This document shows positions 26,491 through 35,620 of a DNA stretch of 39,718 nucleotides, in pieces; the stretch's first letter is position 1, and the number at the start of each line of letters is the position of its first letter. The stretch spans positions 1 to 39,718 of the forward strand of contig CACGHD010000013.1 in the NCBI GenBank assembly GCA_902572825.1. The letters run 5' to 3'. The notes beneath the pieces are model-generated. The model was given only the letters and a program-made list of their open reading frames with translations. It did no database searches and was not told the DNA's origin. This stretch comes from an uncultured Prochlorococcus sp. Its GTDB lineage: Bacteria > Cyanobacteriota > Cyanobacteriia > PCC-6307 > Cyanobiaceae. The translations under genes and the position numbers were made by a program.

Positions 26491-28071
26491 TTATTTATTA
26501 AAAAAAGGGGTCATTTTCATAAATGTTTTATTAAGGCTAAAACTTAGAGTAATAACTCTATGATTTGCTGAAGGCGCTCCAATATTTCCCTCCCCAAATC
26601 CAGGATTAACTCCAATAGCGGGATAAGCTGCTGCAGATATGGATAAGCGAAGCTTGCTATCTTTAGTTAAACAAATATTTGTTGGCTGCATTGTTATTTG
26701 ATAAATGCATTCTTCACTTATTTTGGAGTTTTTAACCCTCAAGAACCCGGTTGAAAATTGATTCACCTTTTCATTACTTTCTTCCACAAGAGATAAAGCA
26801 AGGCAGATATCGAAATTGGGCTGATCACTTTTTACTTGGATATCTAATGTGGGGACCCCTGTTAAATATTGATCTTCTTCAAAAGAATTGGTTTGAAAAA
26901 CACCTACATCCAGTCGTTTATCAATAATACTTCTGTTAAACTTTCCTGGATTTGGACCTAAATGTCCACCGTCAGATGGAGTAGGTCTCCAAGGGTCATG
27001 AACAATTGTGAACCATCCTGATCCTTTTGAATTTATGGTCAGACTTCCATCTTCAACTTCTACATTTGCTATACCATCGCTTTTGAGTCCAAAAATAAAT
27101 TCAGGATAAAATTTGTTATCTAAATCTTCCCATTTATTTAATGAAATATTCCATATTTTTTTCTCCTCTTTTAAATTCTTAGAATTAAAATCTTCATCAG
27201 ATTTTAAATGTTTATCAAAAAAATTTAATAAAGATTCTTGTGATCCCTCCCACCAATTTAGATGTGTTGCATTTCCAATAATAATCTCTGGGCTTCCACC
27301 AGCTTCTTTAGATTTTTTATAAAGATCAAAGGCACCTTTTAAATGTGGATCCCAAAGTCCTCCAATAATTAACATAGGTTGTTTAATCCATGTTGAAATT
27401 GGTTTAAATTCTTCAAATGGGCTAGCATTATTTAAATTTTTAAGCCATTCCAAAACAAAGCTATTAGGATCATATTTTTTTAAAATTTCAATTCCTTCAG
27501 TTAAATAACTTTTATTTTCTAAGGCTAATCTTATCCTTCCCCACTCAAACAAATCATTTTCTTTTTTCATTTTTAGTGCTGCGATTTGAAGTCCCCATGC
27601 AATATTGTTATGCCACCAATATGCTCCTCCATCTGAGCACCAATGCTCCATAATATTCATCCCAGTCATTGCTGGAGATAAACAATCGGGTGGCTTTGAA
27701 TTTAATTCACCAGTTAGTTGGGTAAATCCTTGATATGAAAAACCATATAAGCCAAGTTTCCCATTACATTCTTTTAGAGACCTTACCCATTCATGTGTTT
27801 CTGAAGTATCGCTAGCTTCTTGAGAAAAACCATTAAAAACTCCTTCAGAAGAACCCATACCTCTAACATCTTGAATTATTACCATATACCCTTTGGAAGC
27901 CCACCATTCAGGGTGAGAATAGGTAATAGTTGAAGCTATTTCCCTGCCATAAGGTTGTCTCATTAATAATGCAGGCCATGGCCCATCACTATTAGGTAAC
28001 CAAATCCTTGATATAAGCCTTACTCCGTCTCTAAGTACTAGAGACTTGTCAAACCATCTTGAATCAGACAT
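26491..28071 (-). CDS. CocE/NonD-type serine hydrolase (X-Pro dipeptidyl-peptidase family)
   Basis: A 526-residue alpha/beta-hydrolase with the S15/CocE layout. The N-terminal strand motif LLMRQPYGRE is followed by GYMVIIQDVRGMGSSEGVF. The nucleophile elbow GFSYQG has Ser112. The Asp is in IGGLWDPHLKG and the His in GNATHLNWW. A C-terminal jelly-roll domain (about 330-520) includes DPWRPTPSDGGHLGP, typical of the family. Members cleave acyl esters or amides such as Xaa-Pro peptides or glutaryl-acylases; the substrate cannot be read here. The gene upstream (a small secreted protein) ends 7 bp before it. Confidence 0.9.
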   Translation of the reverse strand: MSDSRWFDKSLVLRDGVRLISRIWLPNSDGPWPALLMRQPYGREIASTITYSHPEWWASKGYMVIIQDVRGMGSSEGVFNGFSQEASDTSETHEWVRSLKECNGKLGLYGFSYQGFTQLTGELNSKPPDCLSPAMTGMNIMEHWCSDGGAYWWHNNIAWGLQIAALKMKKENDLFEWGRIRLALENKSYLTEGIEILKKYDPNSFVLEWLKNLNNASPFEEFKPISTWIKQPMLIIGGLWDPHLKGAFDLYKKSKEAGGSPEIIIGNATHLNWWEGSQESLLNFFDKHLKSDEDFNSKNLKEEKKIWNISLNKWEDLDNKFYPEFIFGLKSDGIANVEVEDGSLTINSKGSGWFTIVHDPWRPTPSDGGHLGPNPGKFNRSIIDKRLDVGVFQTNSFEEDQYLTGVPTLDIQVKSDQPNFDICLALSLVEESNEKVNQFSTGFLRVKNSKISEECIYQITMQPTNICLTKDSKLRLSISAAAYPAIGVNPGFGEGNIGAPSANHRVITLSFSLNKTFMKMTPFFNK

Positions 28072-28078
28072 CTAGACT

Positions 28079-28345
28079 TTAGATAATGTCTGGACAGTGC
28101 AGCCCAATGACATAAATAGAAAAGATCTCTGCGTTAACTGGAGTTAACTTTTTTATGTTTGATACATACTTTATAGCTTTATCTGAACTAGCTGAAATAC
28201 CTTTTGAATTAAACTCTCTAAACTTATTACATAAATTCTTTGCTTCGTTTGGATTCTTTTTTACACTTTCCAATAAGTTAGATTGACTATAAGCAGGGTA
28301 TAGTGAGCTGGAAAACAAAAATAACAAAAATAATAAAGGTTTCAT
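28079..28345 (-). CDS. Small secreted/periplasmic protein, unknown function
   Basis: An 88-residue protein with a clear signal peptide: MKPLLFLLFLFSSSLYPAYS, probable cleavage after YS-Q or nearby. The mature part of about 65 residues has cysteines in NLCNKF and GLHCPDII, spaced to make one disulphide. No domain is recognised. It is the gene immediately upstream of the CocE-type hydrolase (7 bp gap), so cotranscription is likely, but a functional link is not established. Confidence 0.65.
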   Translation of the reverse strand: MKPLLFLLFLFSSSLYPAYSQSNLLESVKKNPNEAKNLCNKFREFNSKGISASSDKAIKYVSNIKKLTPVNAEIFSIYVIGLHCPDII

Positions 28346-28397
28346 TATCTCTTACTTTTTCTAAATTCTACATTAAAAAAATTTTTTAACCAAGATT

Positions 28398-28805
28398 TCA
28401 CATTGATTTGTAGATTAGATTAGCTTTTTTAATCCATTCTTTTAAGAGAGTAAAAGTCGTATCTGTCTCAGTTTTTACTCTAAGAATTCTTTCTAATCTA
28501 CCAATTTTGCGTTCTAATTCGTAAGGAGTAGATTGTGATAATGATTTAAGAGAGGATATGCCGCAATGTAAAAGAAGATATGCTTGTGGTGGAGTCATTC
28601 CAATTTCTTTTTTAAAAATAGCTATAGCCCTAATTTTCTTAAGATTATTCAATGTACAAAATGAAGATTTTCTTTGAATCTCATTTATATCTAAGTCCGA
28701 AAGATTACTTAATTTTTCAAAGTCAGTTAGATTGTTTTGAATAAAAAAAGATTTCTCATGTCTAAAATTAGTTGGCAAAAAATCTAAAAAGGCTTTACTT
28801 TTCAT
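28398..28805 (-). CDS. Small helical protein, DUF4332/HhH-like
   Basis: A 135-residue, mostly alpha-helical protein without signal peptide or membrane segment. It contains two similar blocks, LSDLDINEIQRKSSF-x-TLNNLKKIR and AYLLLHCGISSLKSLSQSTP-x-ELERKIGRL. The second has the helix-hairpin-helix-like pattern LL-x-GI-S-x-LA typical of DUF4332. Such domains often bind nucleic acids or act as scaffolds, but no role is known for this one. It lies 11 bp downstream of the Ycf51-like gene. Confidence 0.6.
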   Translation of the reverse strand: MKSKAFLDFLPTNFRHEKSFFIQNNLTDFEKLSNLSDLDINEIQRKSSFCTLNNLKKIRAIAIFKKEIGMTPPQAYLLLHCGISSLKSLSQSTPYELERKIGRLERILRVKTETDTTFTLLKEWIKKANLIYKSM

Positions 28806-28816
28806 TGCTTAACGGA

Positions 28817-29260
28817 CTAATTCATTTTGACATTTTTCTGAACTTCTCCTATAACCACTGGTTTACTTACTCCATCTGAAATTTTTTCAAGTTTTCTTAT
28901 CTTTATTTTTACATTCGCACCAGATCTGCTGCCTTTCCTTAAGTTTTCCGATAATTGTTCTAAAGTTGGTTCAATAGACTCTTCTGGGAAATCATCATCT
29001 GCTTTAGCAATAATCAAATCGAACCCATTGTCATAAACAATTGGGACATATTTTGCATCTTCTATTACTACTTTTTCAGTGTAACTTTGTATAAATGCCC
29101 AACTGCTTAAAGAAAGTAATAATGAAAAAATGGTTGCTCCTATTATTCGAAATTTAAAACCAAAATTAAATATAAAAGCTGCTATTGTGCAAATGAAAAG
29201 AAATATTCCAAAGAATCCAAAAATTTTGGGTGTGTTCTCTAATAGTTCAAAAAAAGACAT
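28817..29260 (-). CDS. Ycf51/DUF2518-like membrane protein
   Basis: A 147-residue protein with two N-terminal membrane helices (about 13-31 and 36-56, then SLSSWAFIQSYTEKVV) and a soluble C-terminal domain (about 65-147) with VPIVYDNGFDLIIAKADDD and RKGSRSGANVKIKIRKLE. The pattern resembles the cyanobacterial/algal-plastid Ycf51 (DUF2518) family, whose function is unknown. It is divergent from tamB across 52 bp. Identification rests on overall layout. Confidence 0.72.
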   Translation of the reverse strand: MSFFELLENTPKIFGFFGIFLFICTIAAFIFNFGFKFRIIGATIFSLLLSLSSWAFIQSYTEKVVIEDAKYVPIVYDNGFDLIIAKADDDFPEESIEPTLEQLSENLRKGSRSGANVKIKIRKLEKISDGVSKPVVIGEVQKNVKMN

Positions 29261-29312
29261 TTAGTGGCTTTGACCTGATTAATTTCTTATATTTTGTAAG
29301 CCTACTCTATTT

Positions 29313-32300
29313 TTGGGCTCTAACTTGAAAAAAATTAGATCTCTAAATTTAAATATTAAGATTCTTTTGGTAGGGATGCTAATACCTTTAGGTTTTTTAG
29401 GCACTTTTTTATTAAATAATTTTTTAAAAGAAACTTATAGTTCTAGGAAATTAGAACTAGAAAAAAGTATTGAGAATCTTTTAGATAAAAATGTTGATTT
29501 AGGTGATTATGTCGGGATTAGATTTCTAGGTATTTCTTTGGGTAATTCAAAAATTAACGATAAAAAAAATATAGATTCTGAAATTACAGCCAAAAATGTA
29601 TATTTGGGCATTATGCCTTTTAGATCTTTTTTAAAACAAAAATGGATTGTAAAAATAAGTCCTAAGAAAGCAGTTATAAATATAGATAGAGATTTTTTTA
29701 AAAGGGACGAATCTTATAAAAGGGATCGAATTACAAAAAAATCACAATCAAAGTATGAATTGAACTTTAACTTAAATAAATATGCAGATCTGAAGTTTAA
29801 TGATGCAGTATTAAAAACAAAAGTAAAAGGTAATTTTATTTACAAGTCAAGAAATAGACAAATTATTGCAAATGTAAAATCAAATTTTGATGAAAAGGGT
29901 TTTTTAAAATTTAAATTTAATACAAAGTTAAATCAAGATTTTTTAAAACTTGATTTATTTTCTAGGGGTTTAGATCTTGAGAATTCTGAATATATTATTG
30001 GTAATAGAAAAATTAGCTTTAAAAAGGGTACCTTTAAATCTAACTTTAAATTTAATAAATCATCCAAGCGCACATTTTGTGAAGGAAGATTTTCTTTTAC
30101 TAATTTAGCAATAAAACCAGAAGATTTCGTAGAGAATATAAATTCAGATTCAACTAGGTTTTTTTGTAAAGATAATAATTTAATTGGTAATACAGAAAAA
30201 TTAAATTATGGAACTTTGACTTCGAATTTTAATCTAAATGTACCATTTAATAAAAGTTCCAATAATATTAATCTAATAGGAAGTATTGGATACATTAATA
30301 GCCTGAATCCAGATATCAAATTATCAGGTAATATTCCCTTCTGGTTTGATAAAAGAGGTATTAATTTTGGTGATTTAAATACTAGTTTCAAAATAAATAG
30401 AACACAATTATCTAATTTAAATATTTTTCGAAAAAATGATATTAGGGGTTTCATTACTGCTAAAGGAGAATTAAAAGGAAAAATTACTGATCCTGATATT
30501 TCTATTAACTTTAATGTTGATTATCCGCATTTTAAAGGTATCCGCATTAGAGAGACATGGGAGGGAGATATTAAAAATGTAAATAATGAATTTCTGCTAA
30601 ATATGAAAAATAGATATTCTCCAATCCCTTCATTTCTTTCAATTAAGTTTGATTCTGATCTTAAACTCGATAATGCAAATTTTATAAGAGTTTTTAACTC
30701 AAATAAAGGGGCTGTAGATATCGTCAAAGAGGAAGATAGTTATAACTGGCGAGCGGATAATTTTCCTCTTGATGAACTTGAATTATCTATAGACAAAAAT
30801 CAATTCGATAGAATTGATGGCATTATTAGTGGTCAGGGATCAATTTCGTCAGACCAATCATCACTTATTGGACGACTCGCTTGGAGTTTAGGTAAATATA
30901 GGAATATTAATCTAGCTAATTCATTATTTGATTACAGCGTTAAAAATAATTCTTTTTATATAAATTCTTCATTGTATCCAGTTGATGGAGGGATAATTGA
31001 AGTCGAATATGATTCAAATAAAAATAATTTTATTAATGCAGAATTCACGAATGTAAGCACTAGTTGGACTATCCTTACAGCTGTTGATATTTTTAACTTT
31101 GATAATAAAAAAGTTTTTCCCGTAAGTAAATCGAATATTTTGAATGATTTGGAAATAAATAATGATAATAAAACATTTAAAGAGAGGATCGATTTTATAA
31201 ATAACTTTATTGAAAATAGTAATTTGTTAGAAGACAAATTTAATTTGCAAAAATATTTTAATAAATTTAGAAGTAGATATAATGGAAAAATTTTTATTCA
31301 GGGCGATAGTCCAGCCAATTACAAATTAGATGTAAAATTAAATGGCTATTTTGATGTATCTAAAGACGTTAATAAGAATAATAAAGAGGAATTTTCAATT
31401 GATTTGGAAGGAGGATTATTTACAGGGAAAGGTTCTTTAAGAGTTAAAAAATTGCCATTAAGTGCAGCAAATATCTTTTTAAATAAACCAAGAGATTTTA
31501 TTGGAGGGTTGGATATGAATTTATTTTATGATCTTGATACAAAATCTTTCTTTAGCGACATTTTTTCCAATGGTGCATCAATTAAAAATAACATAATAAT
31601 ATTTGATAAAGGACTAGTTAAATTTAATAATTCTATTTTTGATATAGATTTTTCTCTTTTAATAAATGATTCTGAAATCCCTATTAATATTGAAGGCTCA
31701 ATACCTATAAATAAATCTGATAACTTAGATCTAAGATTGATTGGGAATGGAAAATTTATTGAGTTAATAGATATTTTTGCTGATGAATTTTTTACCTATA
31801 AAGAAGGTGATGTGAATTTAAGAGTCATTCTAAAAGGAACCTTAAATAAACCCATATTAAATGGTTTTATCGTAGTTAAAGATTCTGAAATCAATTTTTT
31901 AAATAATATAATAAAAGATATTAATAGCACAATAATTTTTGATTTTGATTCTTTAGAGATTAATAATTTACAAGCGAAGACTGAAGATTCTGGGAAGATT
32001 TTTGTACAAGGGTCATTGCCTTTTTATAGTCATAATGATCATGAGAGCGCAGAAATTAATTTGATAACGAATGGATTTATATTAAAGAAAGATAATTTTA
32101 ATTTTTTAATAGATTCAAATGTTGATTTAAGTGGATCATTTGAAAGTCCAGTTTTGGGAGGTTCTCTATCTTTTAATAATGGATTTATTAATTTTAATGG
32201 CACAAATGAAAATAATAAAAAAGAAAATAACTTTATACTAAAAGAGGATAAAAAAGATTGGCCAGAACTCTATTGGAATAATAATGAAAATATTGAAATA

Positions 32301-33272
32301 ATTTCAAATGAAACAATCTTGAATTCAGTTCTTTTGGGAGAAACTTTGCCTAATTATTTGGATAATTTGAGTTTTAATAATCTTAAATTAAAACTTGGTC
32401 CAGATTTTAAACTTCAATATTCAGAATTAGTTCAAGCTTATTTAGATACCAAATTAGACCTTAATATAAATGGAAAAGTTGGCAAAGATTTAAATGCTAG
32501 AGGTCTAATTTATCTTAAAAAAGGCAGAGCTAATCTATACACCACTCCATTTAAACTTGATAAAAATAAAGATAATTATATTTTATTCGCATCAAGAAGT
32601 GGTGTTGTTCCATTTATTAATTTTTCTCTGGTTAGTAGGGTTCCAGATTCTATAATACCTATAAGTGAAAATAATCAGGATTCAAATATCACAGGTGATC
32701 TTGATTTAAGCACGACCTCTACTGGTTTGGGATCATTTGGGATTGGCAATTCAAGGCTTATCAAAATTGAAGCATCTTATGAAGGGTTTTTAGATCAATT
32801 ATCTTTTGCTGATGAAAATAAAAGAATCCAATTAAGGAGTACGCCAAGTTATAACAGGTCACAAATAATAGGTTTGATTGGAGGTAACTCTGCAAATTTA
32901 ATAAATAGAGCATTTATTTCTCAACTTAATAATGCTGATGCATTTAGTGAAAGATTTCAATTATCTCTATATCCAGCTTTAATAGAAAATAATGATTCAT
33001 TAAATAATATTTTTTCCAATGAAAATTTAGATATAGACAATGAAGGTGAATCATCTTCTAATGAAGAATTTTCTTCTCAAGCTTGGGTGGCGGAAATAGG
33101 GCTTGATATTACTGATACGATAAATTTTGCCTTTCAAACCGTTCCAGGCAGAGATGATATTTCACCTTTAGGAATTTTGACTTTTCAGGCAAATCCAAAC
33201 TTAGAAATATTAGGTTCTTATGATTCCGATGGGGAATGGAAAAGTCAAGTTCAATTATTTTTTAGATATTAA
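29313..33272 (+). CDS. tamB: TamB/TIC236-like translocation and assembly protein
   Basis: A 1319-residue protein with one N-terminal membrane helix (about 15-35, KILLVGMLIPLGFLGTFLL) followed by an enormous stretch of beta strands rich in Asn, Lys and Asp. It ends in the conserved TamB/DUF490 domain: QLRSTPSYNRSQIIGLIGG, FSERFQLSLYP, and VAEIGLDITDTINFAFQT. The last residue is Tyr in an aromatic terminal strand. TamB proteins span the periplasm between inner and outer membranes and support outer-membrane biogenesis or lipid transport. The length is shorter than many cyanobacterial homologues. Start is TTG at 29313; a second TTG at 29325 is equally possible. Low sequence complexity limits finer assignment. 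Confidence 0.88.
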   Translation: MGSNLKKIRSLNLNIKILLVGMLIPLGFLGTFLLNNFLKETYSSRKLELEKSIENLLDKNVDLGDYVGIRFLGISLGNSKINDKKNIDSEITAKNVYLGIMPFRSFLKQKWIVKISPKKAVINIDRDFFKRDESYKRDRITKKSQSKYELNFNLNKYADLKFNDAVLKTKVKGNFIYKSRNRQIIANVKSNFDEKGFLKFKFNTKLNQDFLKLDLFSRGLDLENSEYIIGNRKISFKKGTFKSNFKFNKSSKRTFCEGRFSFTNLAIKPEDFVENINSDSTRFFCKDNNLIGNTEKLNYGTLTSNFNLNVPFNKSSNNINLIGSIGYINSLNPDIKLSGNIPFWFDKRGINFGDLNTSFKINRTQLSNLNIFRKNDIRGFITAKGELKGKITDPDISINFNVDYPHFKGIRIRETWEGDIKNVNNEFLLNMKNRYSPIPSFLSIKFDSDLKLDNANFIRVFNSNKGAVDIVKEEDSYNWRADNFPLDELELSIDKNQFDRIDGIISGQGSISSDQSSLIGRLAWSLGKYRNINLANSLFDYSVKNNSFYINSSLYPVDGGIIEVEYDSNKNNFINAEFTNVSTSWTILTAVDIFNFDNKKVFPVSKSNILNDLEINNDNKTFKERIDFINNFIENSNLLEDKFNLQKYFNKFRSRYNGKIFIQGDSPANYKLDVKLNGYFDVSKDVNKNNKEEFSIDLEGGLFTGKGSLRVKKLPLSAANIFLNKPRDFIGGLDMNLFYDLDTKSFFSDIFSNGASIKNNIIIFDKGLVKFNNSIFDIDFSLLINDSEIPINIEGSIPINKSDNLDLRLIGNGKFIELIDIFADEFFTYKEGDVNLRVILKGTLNKPILNGFIVVKDSEINFLNNIIKDINSTIIFDFDSLEINNLQAKTEDSGKIFVQGSLPFYSHNDHESAEINLITNGFILKKDNFNFLIDSNVDLSGSFESPVLGGSLSFNNGFINFNGTNENNKKENNFILKEDKKDWPELYWNNNENIEIISNETILNSVLLGETLPNYLDNLSFNNLKLKLGPDFKLQYSELVQAYLDTKLDLNINGKVGKDLNARGLIYLKKGRANLYTTPFKLDKNKDNYILFASRSGVVPFINFSLVSRVPDSIIPISENNQDSNITGDLDLSTTSTGLGSFGIGNSRLIKIEASYEGFLDQLSFADENKRIQLRSTPSYNRSQIIGLIGGNSANLINRAFISQLNNADAFSERFQLSLYPALIENNDSLNNIFSNENLDIDNEGESSSNEEFSSQAWVAEIGLDITDTINFAFQTVPGRDDISPLGILTFQANPNLEILGSYDSDGEWKSQVQLFFRY

Positions 33273-33337
33273 CTCAGAAAAAATTTACTTTAAAGAATCG
33301 TTAATTTGAATTATTATTAAATTAGCTAAAAAATATT

Positions 33338-34648
33338 ATGGCTAATATCTTTGAAGTTCCTAAACCAGGTAATGATCTTCTAGAAAAAGCTGATAAAGTT
33401 CGTTTGGCATCAATAAAAATAAGTCAGACTGAAAATCAAAATCGAATTAAAGCCTTAAATTTTATGGCTGATTATCTAGAAAAAAATTCTAAAGAAATAT
33501 TAGAGGCCAATAGTGCGGATTATTCAAGTGCAGAAAAAAAGGGTATTTCTAGTGCTTTACTTTCTAGATTAAAGTTATCAAAAGCAAAATTAAATGCAGG
33601 AATTGAAGGAGTAAGGAAAGTTGGAGAATTGGCTGATCCTGTAAATCAAGTTCAAATAAAAAGAAAGCTTTCAAATGGATTGATCTTAGAAAGAAAAACT
33701 GTGCCAATTGGAGTCTTAGGGATTATTTTTGAATCAAGGCCAGATGCCGTGATGCAGATTAGTTCTTTAGCAATAAGATCAGGTAATGGAGTAATGCTAA
33801 AAGGTGGTAGTGAAGCTAATTTAACAAATACTGCAATAGTTAAAGCATTGCAAGCAGGTTTAAATGCATCAGATTTTGATAAAAATGCAATATGTTTATT
33901 AACAAGTAGAAAAGATAGCATGGCTATGTTAAATCTTGAGAAATATATTAATTTAATAATTCCTAGAGGAAGTAATGAATTAGTTAAATTTATTCAGGAG
34001 AATACAAGAATTCCTGTGCTAGGCCATGCTGATGGAATTTGTCATTTGTATATAGATATTGAGGCAAATCTCGAGATGGCTTTATCAGTTGCTTTGGACA
34101 GTAAAATTCAATATCCCGCAGCATGTAATGCTATTGAAACTTTATTAATACATAAAAATATTGCCCCAGCTTTTTTAGAAAAGGCCATCCCTTTGTTTAA
34201 CTCTAATGATGTTAAATTAATTGGAGATAAAAGATCAGTTGACTTAGGGTTAAAGTATGAGGCTAGTGTAAAAGATTGGCAAACTGAATATTTAGATTTG
34301 ATTTTATCAATAAAGATTGTTGATGATCTGGAAGAGGCAATCACACATATTCAAAAATATAGTTCAAAACATACAGATGGAATAATTACCGAAAATTTAA
34401 GTAGTGCTAACAAATTCATGAATGAAGTAGATAGTGCAGGTGTTTTTCATAATTGTTCTACAAGGTTTGCAGATGGATTTAGATATGGATTTGGAGCTGA
34501 AGTTGGAATATCTACTCAAACTCTTCCACCTAGGGGACCAGTAGGTTTAGAAGGTTTGGTAACTTATAAATATTTCCTAAAAGGTGATGGGAATATAGTT
34601 GATGATTTTTCATCAGGAAAGGCTATCTATACACATAAAGATCTTTAA
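33338..34648 (+). CDS. proA: Gamma-glutamyl phosphate reductase
   Basis: A 436-residue aldehyde-dehydrogenase-like enzyme that reduces gamma-glutamyl phosphate to glutamate-5-semialdehyde in proline synthesis. Markers are VPIGVLGIIFESRPDAVMQI, LKGGSEANLTN, LIIPRGSNELV and the catalytic cysteine C263 in YPAACNAIETLL. The C-terminal FRYGFGAEVGISTQTLPPRG and EGLVTYKYF are diagnostic. ProB, its usual partner, is not adjacent. folB starts 11 bp downstream, followed by the lipase-like gene. Confidence 0.97.
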   Translation: MANIFEVPKPGNDLLEKADKVRLASIKISQTENQNRIKALNFMADYLEKNSKEILEANSADYSSAEKKGISSALLSRLKLSKAKLNAGIEGVRKVGELADPVNQVQIKRKLSNGLILERKTVPIGVLGIIFESRPDAVMQISSLAIRSGNGVMLKGGSEANLTNTAIVKALQAGLNASDFDKNAICLLTSRKDSMAMLNLEKYINLIIPRGSNELVKFIQENTRIPVLGHADGICHLYIDIEANLEMALSVALDSKIQYPAACNAIETLLIHKNIAPAFLEKAIPLFNSNDVKLIGDKRSVDLGLKYEASVKDWQTEYLDLILSIKIVDDLEEAITHIQKYSSKHTDGIITENLSSANKFMNEVDSAGVFHNCSTRFADGFRYGFGAEVGISTQTLPPRGPVGLEGLVTYKYFLKGDGNIVDDFSSGKAIYTHKDL

Positions 34649-34659
34649 AAATTTTAAAG

Positions 34660-35022
34660 ATGGAAACTTTTTTAAAAATTGAGAATATTAAACTTTGGGC
34701 TAGAGTGGGCGTTCTTGATGAAGAAAGGGAATTAGGACAACTATTTAGTTTGGATATATTTTTATGGACTGACTTTGAAAAATGTACTTCGAATGATGAT
34801 ATTAAAAAAACAGTTGACTATTCAAAATTAGTTGAAATTTTAAAAGATCAATCAAAAAAAATATATTGTTTCACAATCGAAAAATATTCAAATGCAATTT
34901 TAGAAATCATTGATCAGGAATTTAAGCTTTCTAAAATTAAAATTATTTTGACAAAATGTAATCCCCCAATTATTGGTTTTGATGGAAAGGTTTCAATAGT
35001 AAGAGTTCTTGAAAATAATTGA
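34660..35022 (+). CDS. folB: Dihydroneopterin aldolase
   Basis: A 120-residue enzyme in folate synthesis that converts 7,8-dihydroneopterin to 6-hydroxymethyl-dihydropterin and glycolaldehyde. Typical features are the N-terminal IENIKLWARVGVLDEERELG (with the catalytic Glu of the VLDEER segment), DYSKLVEIL, TIEKYSNAILE, and the lysine-containing C-terminal LTKCNPPI. Length matches the family. It lies between proA and the lipase-like gene, with the next start overlapping its end by 14 bases. Confidence 0.93.
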   Translation: METFLKIENIKLWARVGVLDEERELGQLFSLDIFLWTDFEKCTSNDDIKKTVDYSKLVEILKDQSKKIYCFTIEKYSNAILEIIDQEFKLSKIKIILTKCNPPIIGFDGKVSIVRVLENN

Positions 35023-35620
35023 CGTATTGGAAAAAAGAAATCCTATTTTATTGATTCATGGACTTTGGAATACTTCAAGTATTTTTTCTTCTATTACCTC
35101 AAAACTTGATGATAATGGCATTGAATATTTTGCCCCAACTCTTAAGCATTCATATGGAATGACTTCAATTGTGGATTTGACTAATAAATTAAACAAATTA
35201 ATTTTAGAGAAATATGGTTTAGAAAAAGAAATAGATATTTTGGGATTTTCTATGGGAGGAATCATTGGAAGGTACTGGCTTCAAAAATTTAATGGATATA
35301 AAAGAACAAGAAGATTAATATCTGTAGGTTCCCCTCACAAAGGAACTTTGATGGCTCAATTAATACCTAAATACCCTTTTAAAGGAATATCAGAAATGAA
35401 AATAAATAGTAAATTTTTGAGAGAACTTGCTGATAATGATTTTTTTCTTGATAATATCGAGTGTATAAATTTTTTTACTTATTGGGATCTAATGGTTTTC
35501 CCTAGCTGGTGGACAAATTTAAATTTTGGAAAAAAAATATCAGTAAAAGTATATAAACATAGTAATCTTGTAAGAAATAAATCTGTGGTTGAAAGAATAA
35601 TCGATGAAATTACTAAATAG
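35009..35620 (+). CDS. Alpha/beta hydrolase, lipase-like
   Basis: A 203-residue alpha/beta hydrolase resembling small triacylglycerol lipases or PGAP1-like esterases. The first strand and oxyanion loop are ILLIHGLWNTSSIF. The nucleophile elbow GFSMGG carries Ser81, followed by GRYWLQKF and SVGSPHKGTLMAQL. A His near the C-terminus (YKHSNLVRNKSV) is the likely third catalytic residue. The TTG start at 35009 overlaps folB by 14 bases; a second TTG at 35027 would give no overlap. Its end overlaps the oligopeptidase gene tail-to-tail by 8 bases. The substrate is unknown. Confidence 0.85.
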   Translation: MKIIDVLEKRNPILLIHGLWNTSSIFSSITSKLDDNGIEYFAPTLKHSYGMTSIVDLTNKLNKLILEKYGLEKEIDILGFSMGGIIGRYWLQKFNGYKRTRRLISVGSPHKGTLMAQLIPKYPFKGISEMKINSKFLRELADNDFFLDNIECINFFTYWDLMVFPSWWTNLNFGKKISVKVYKHSNLVRNKSVVERIIDEITK

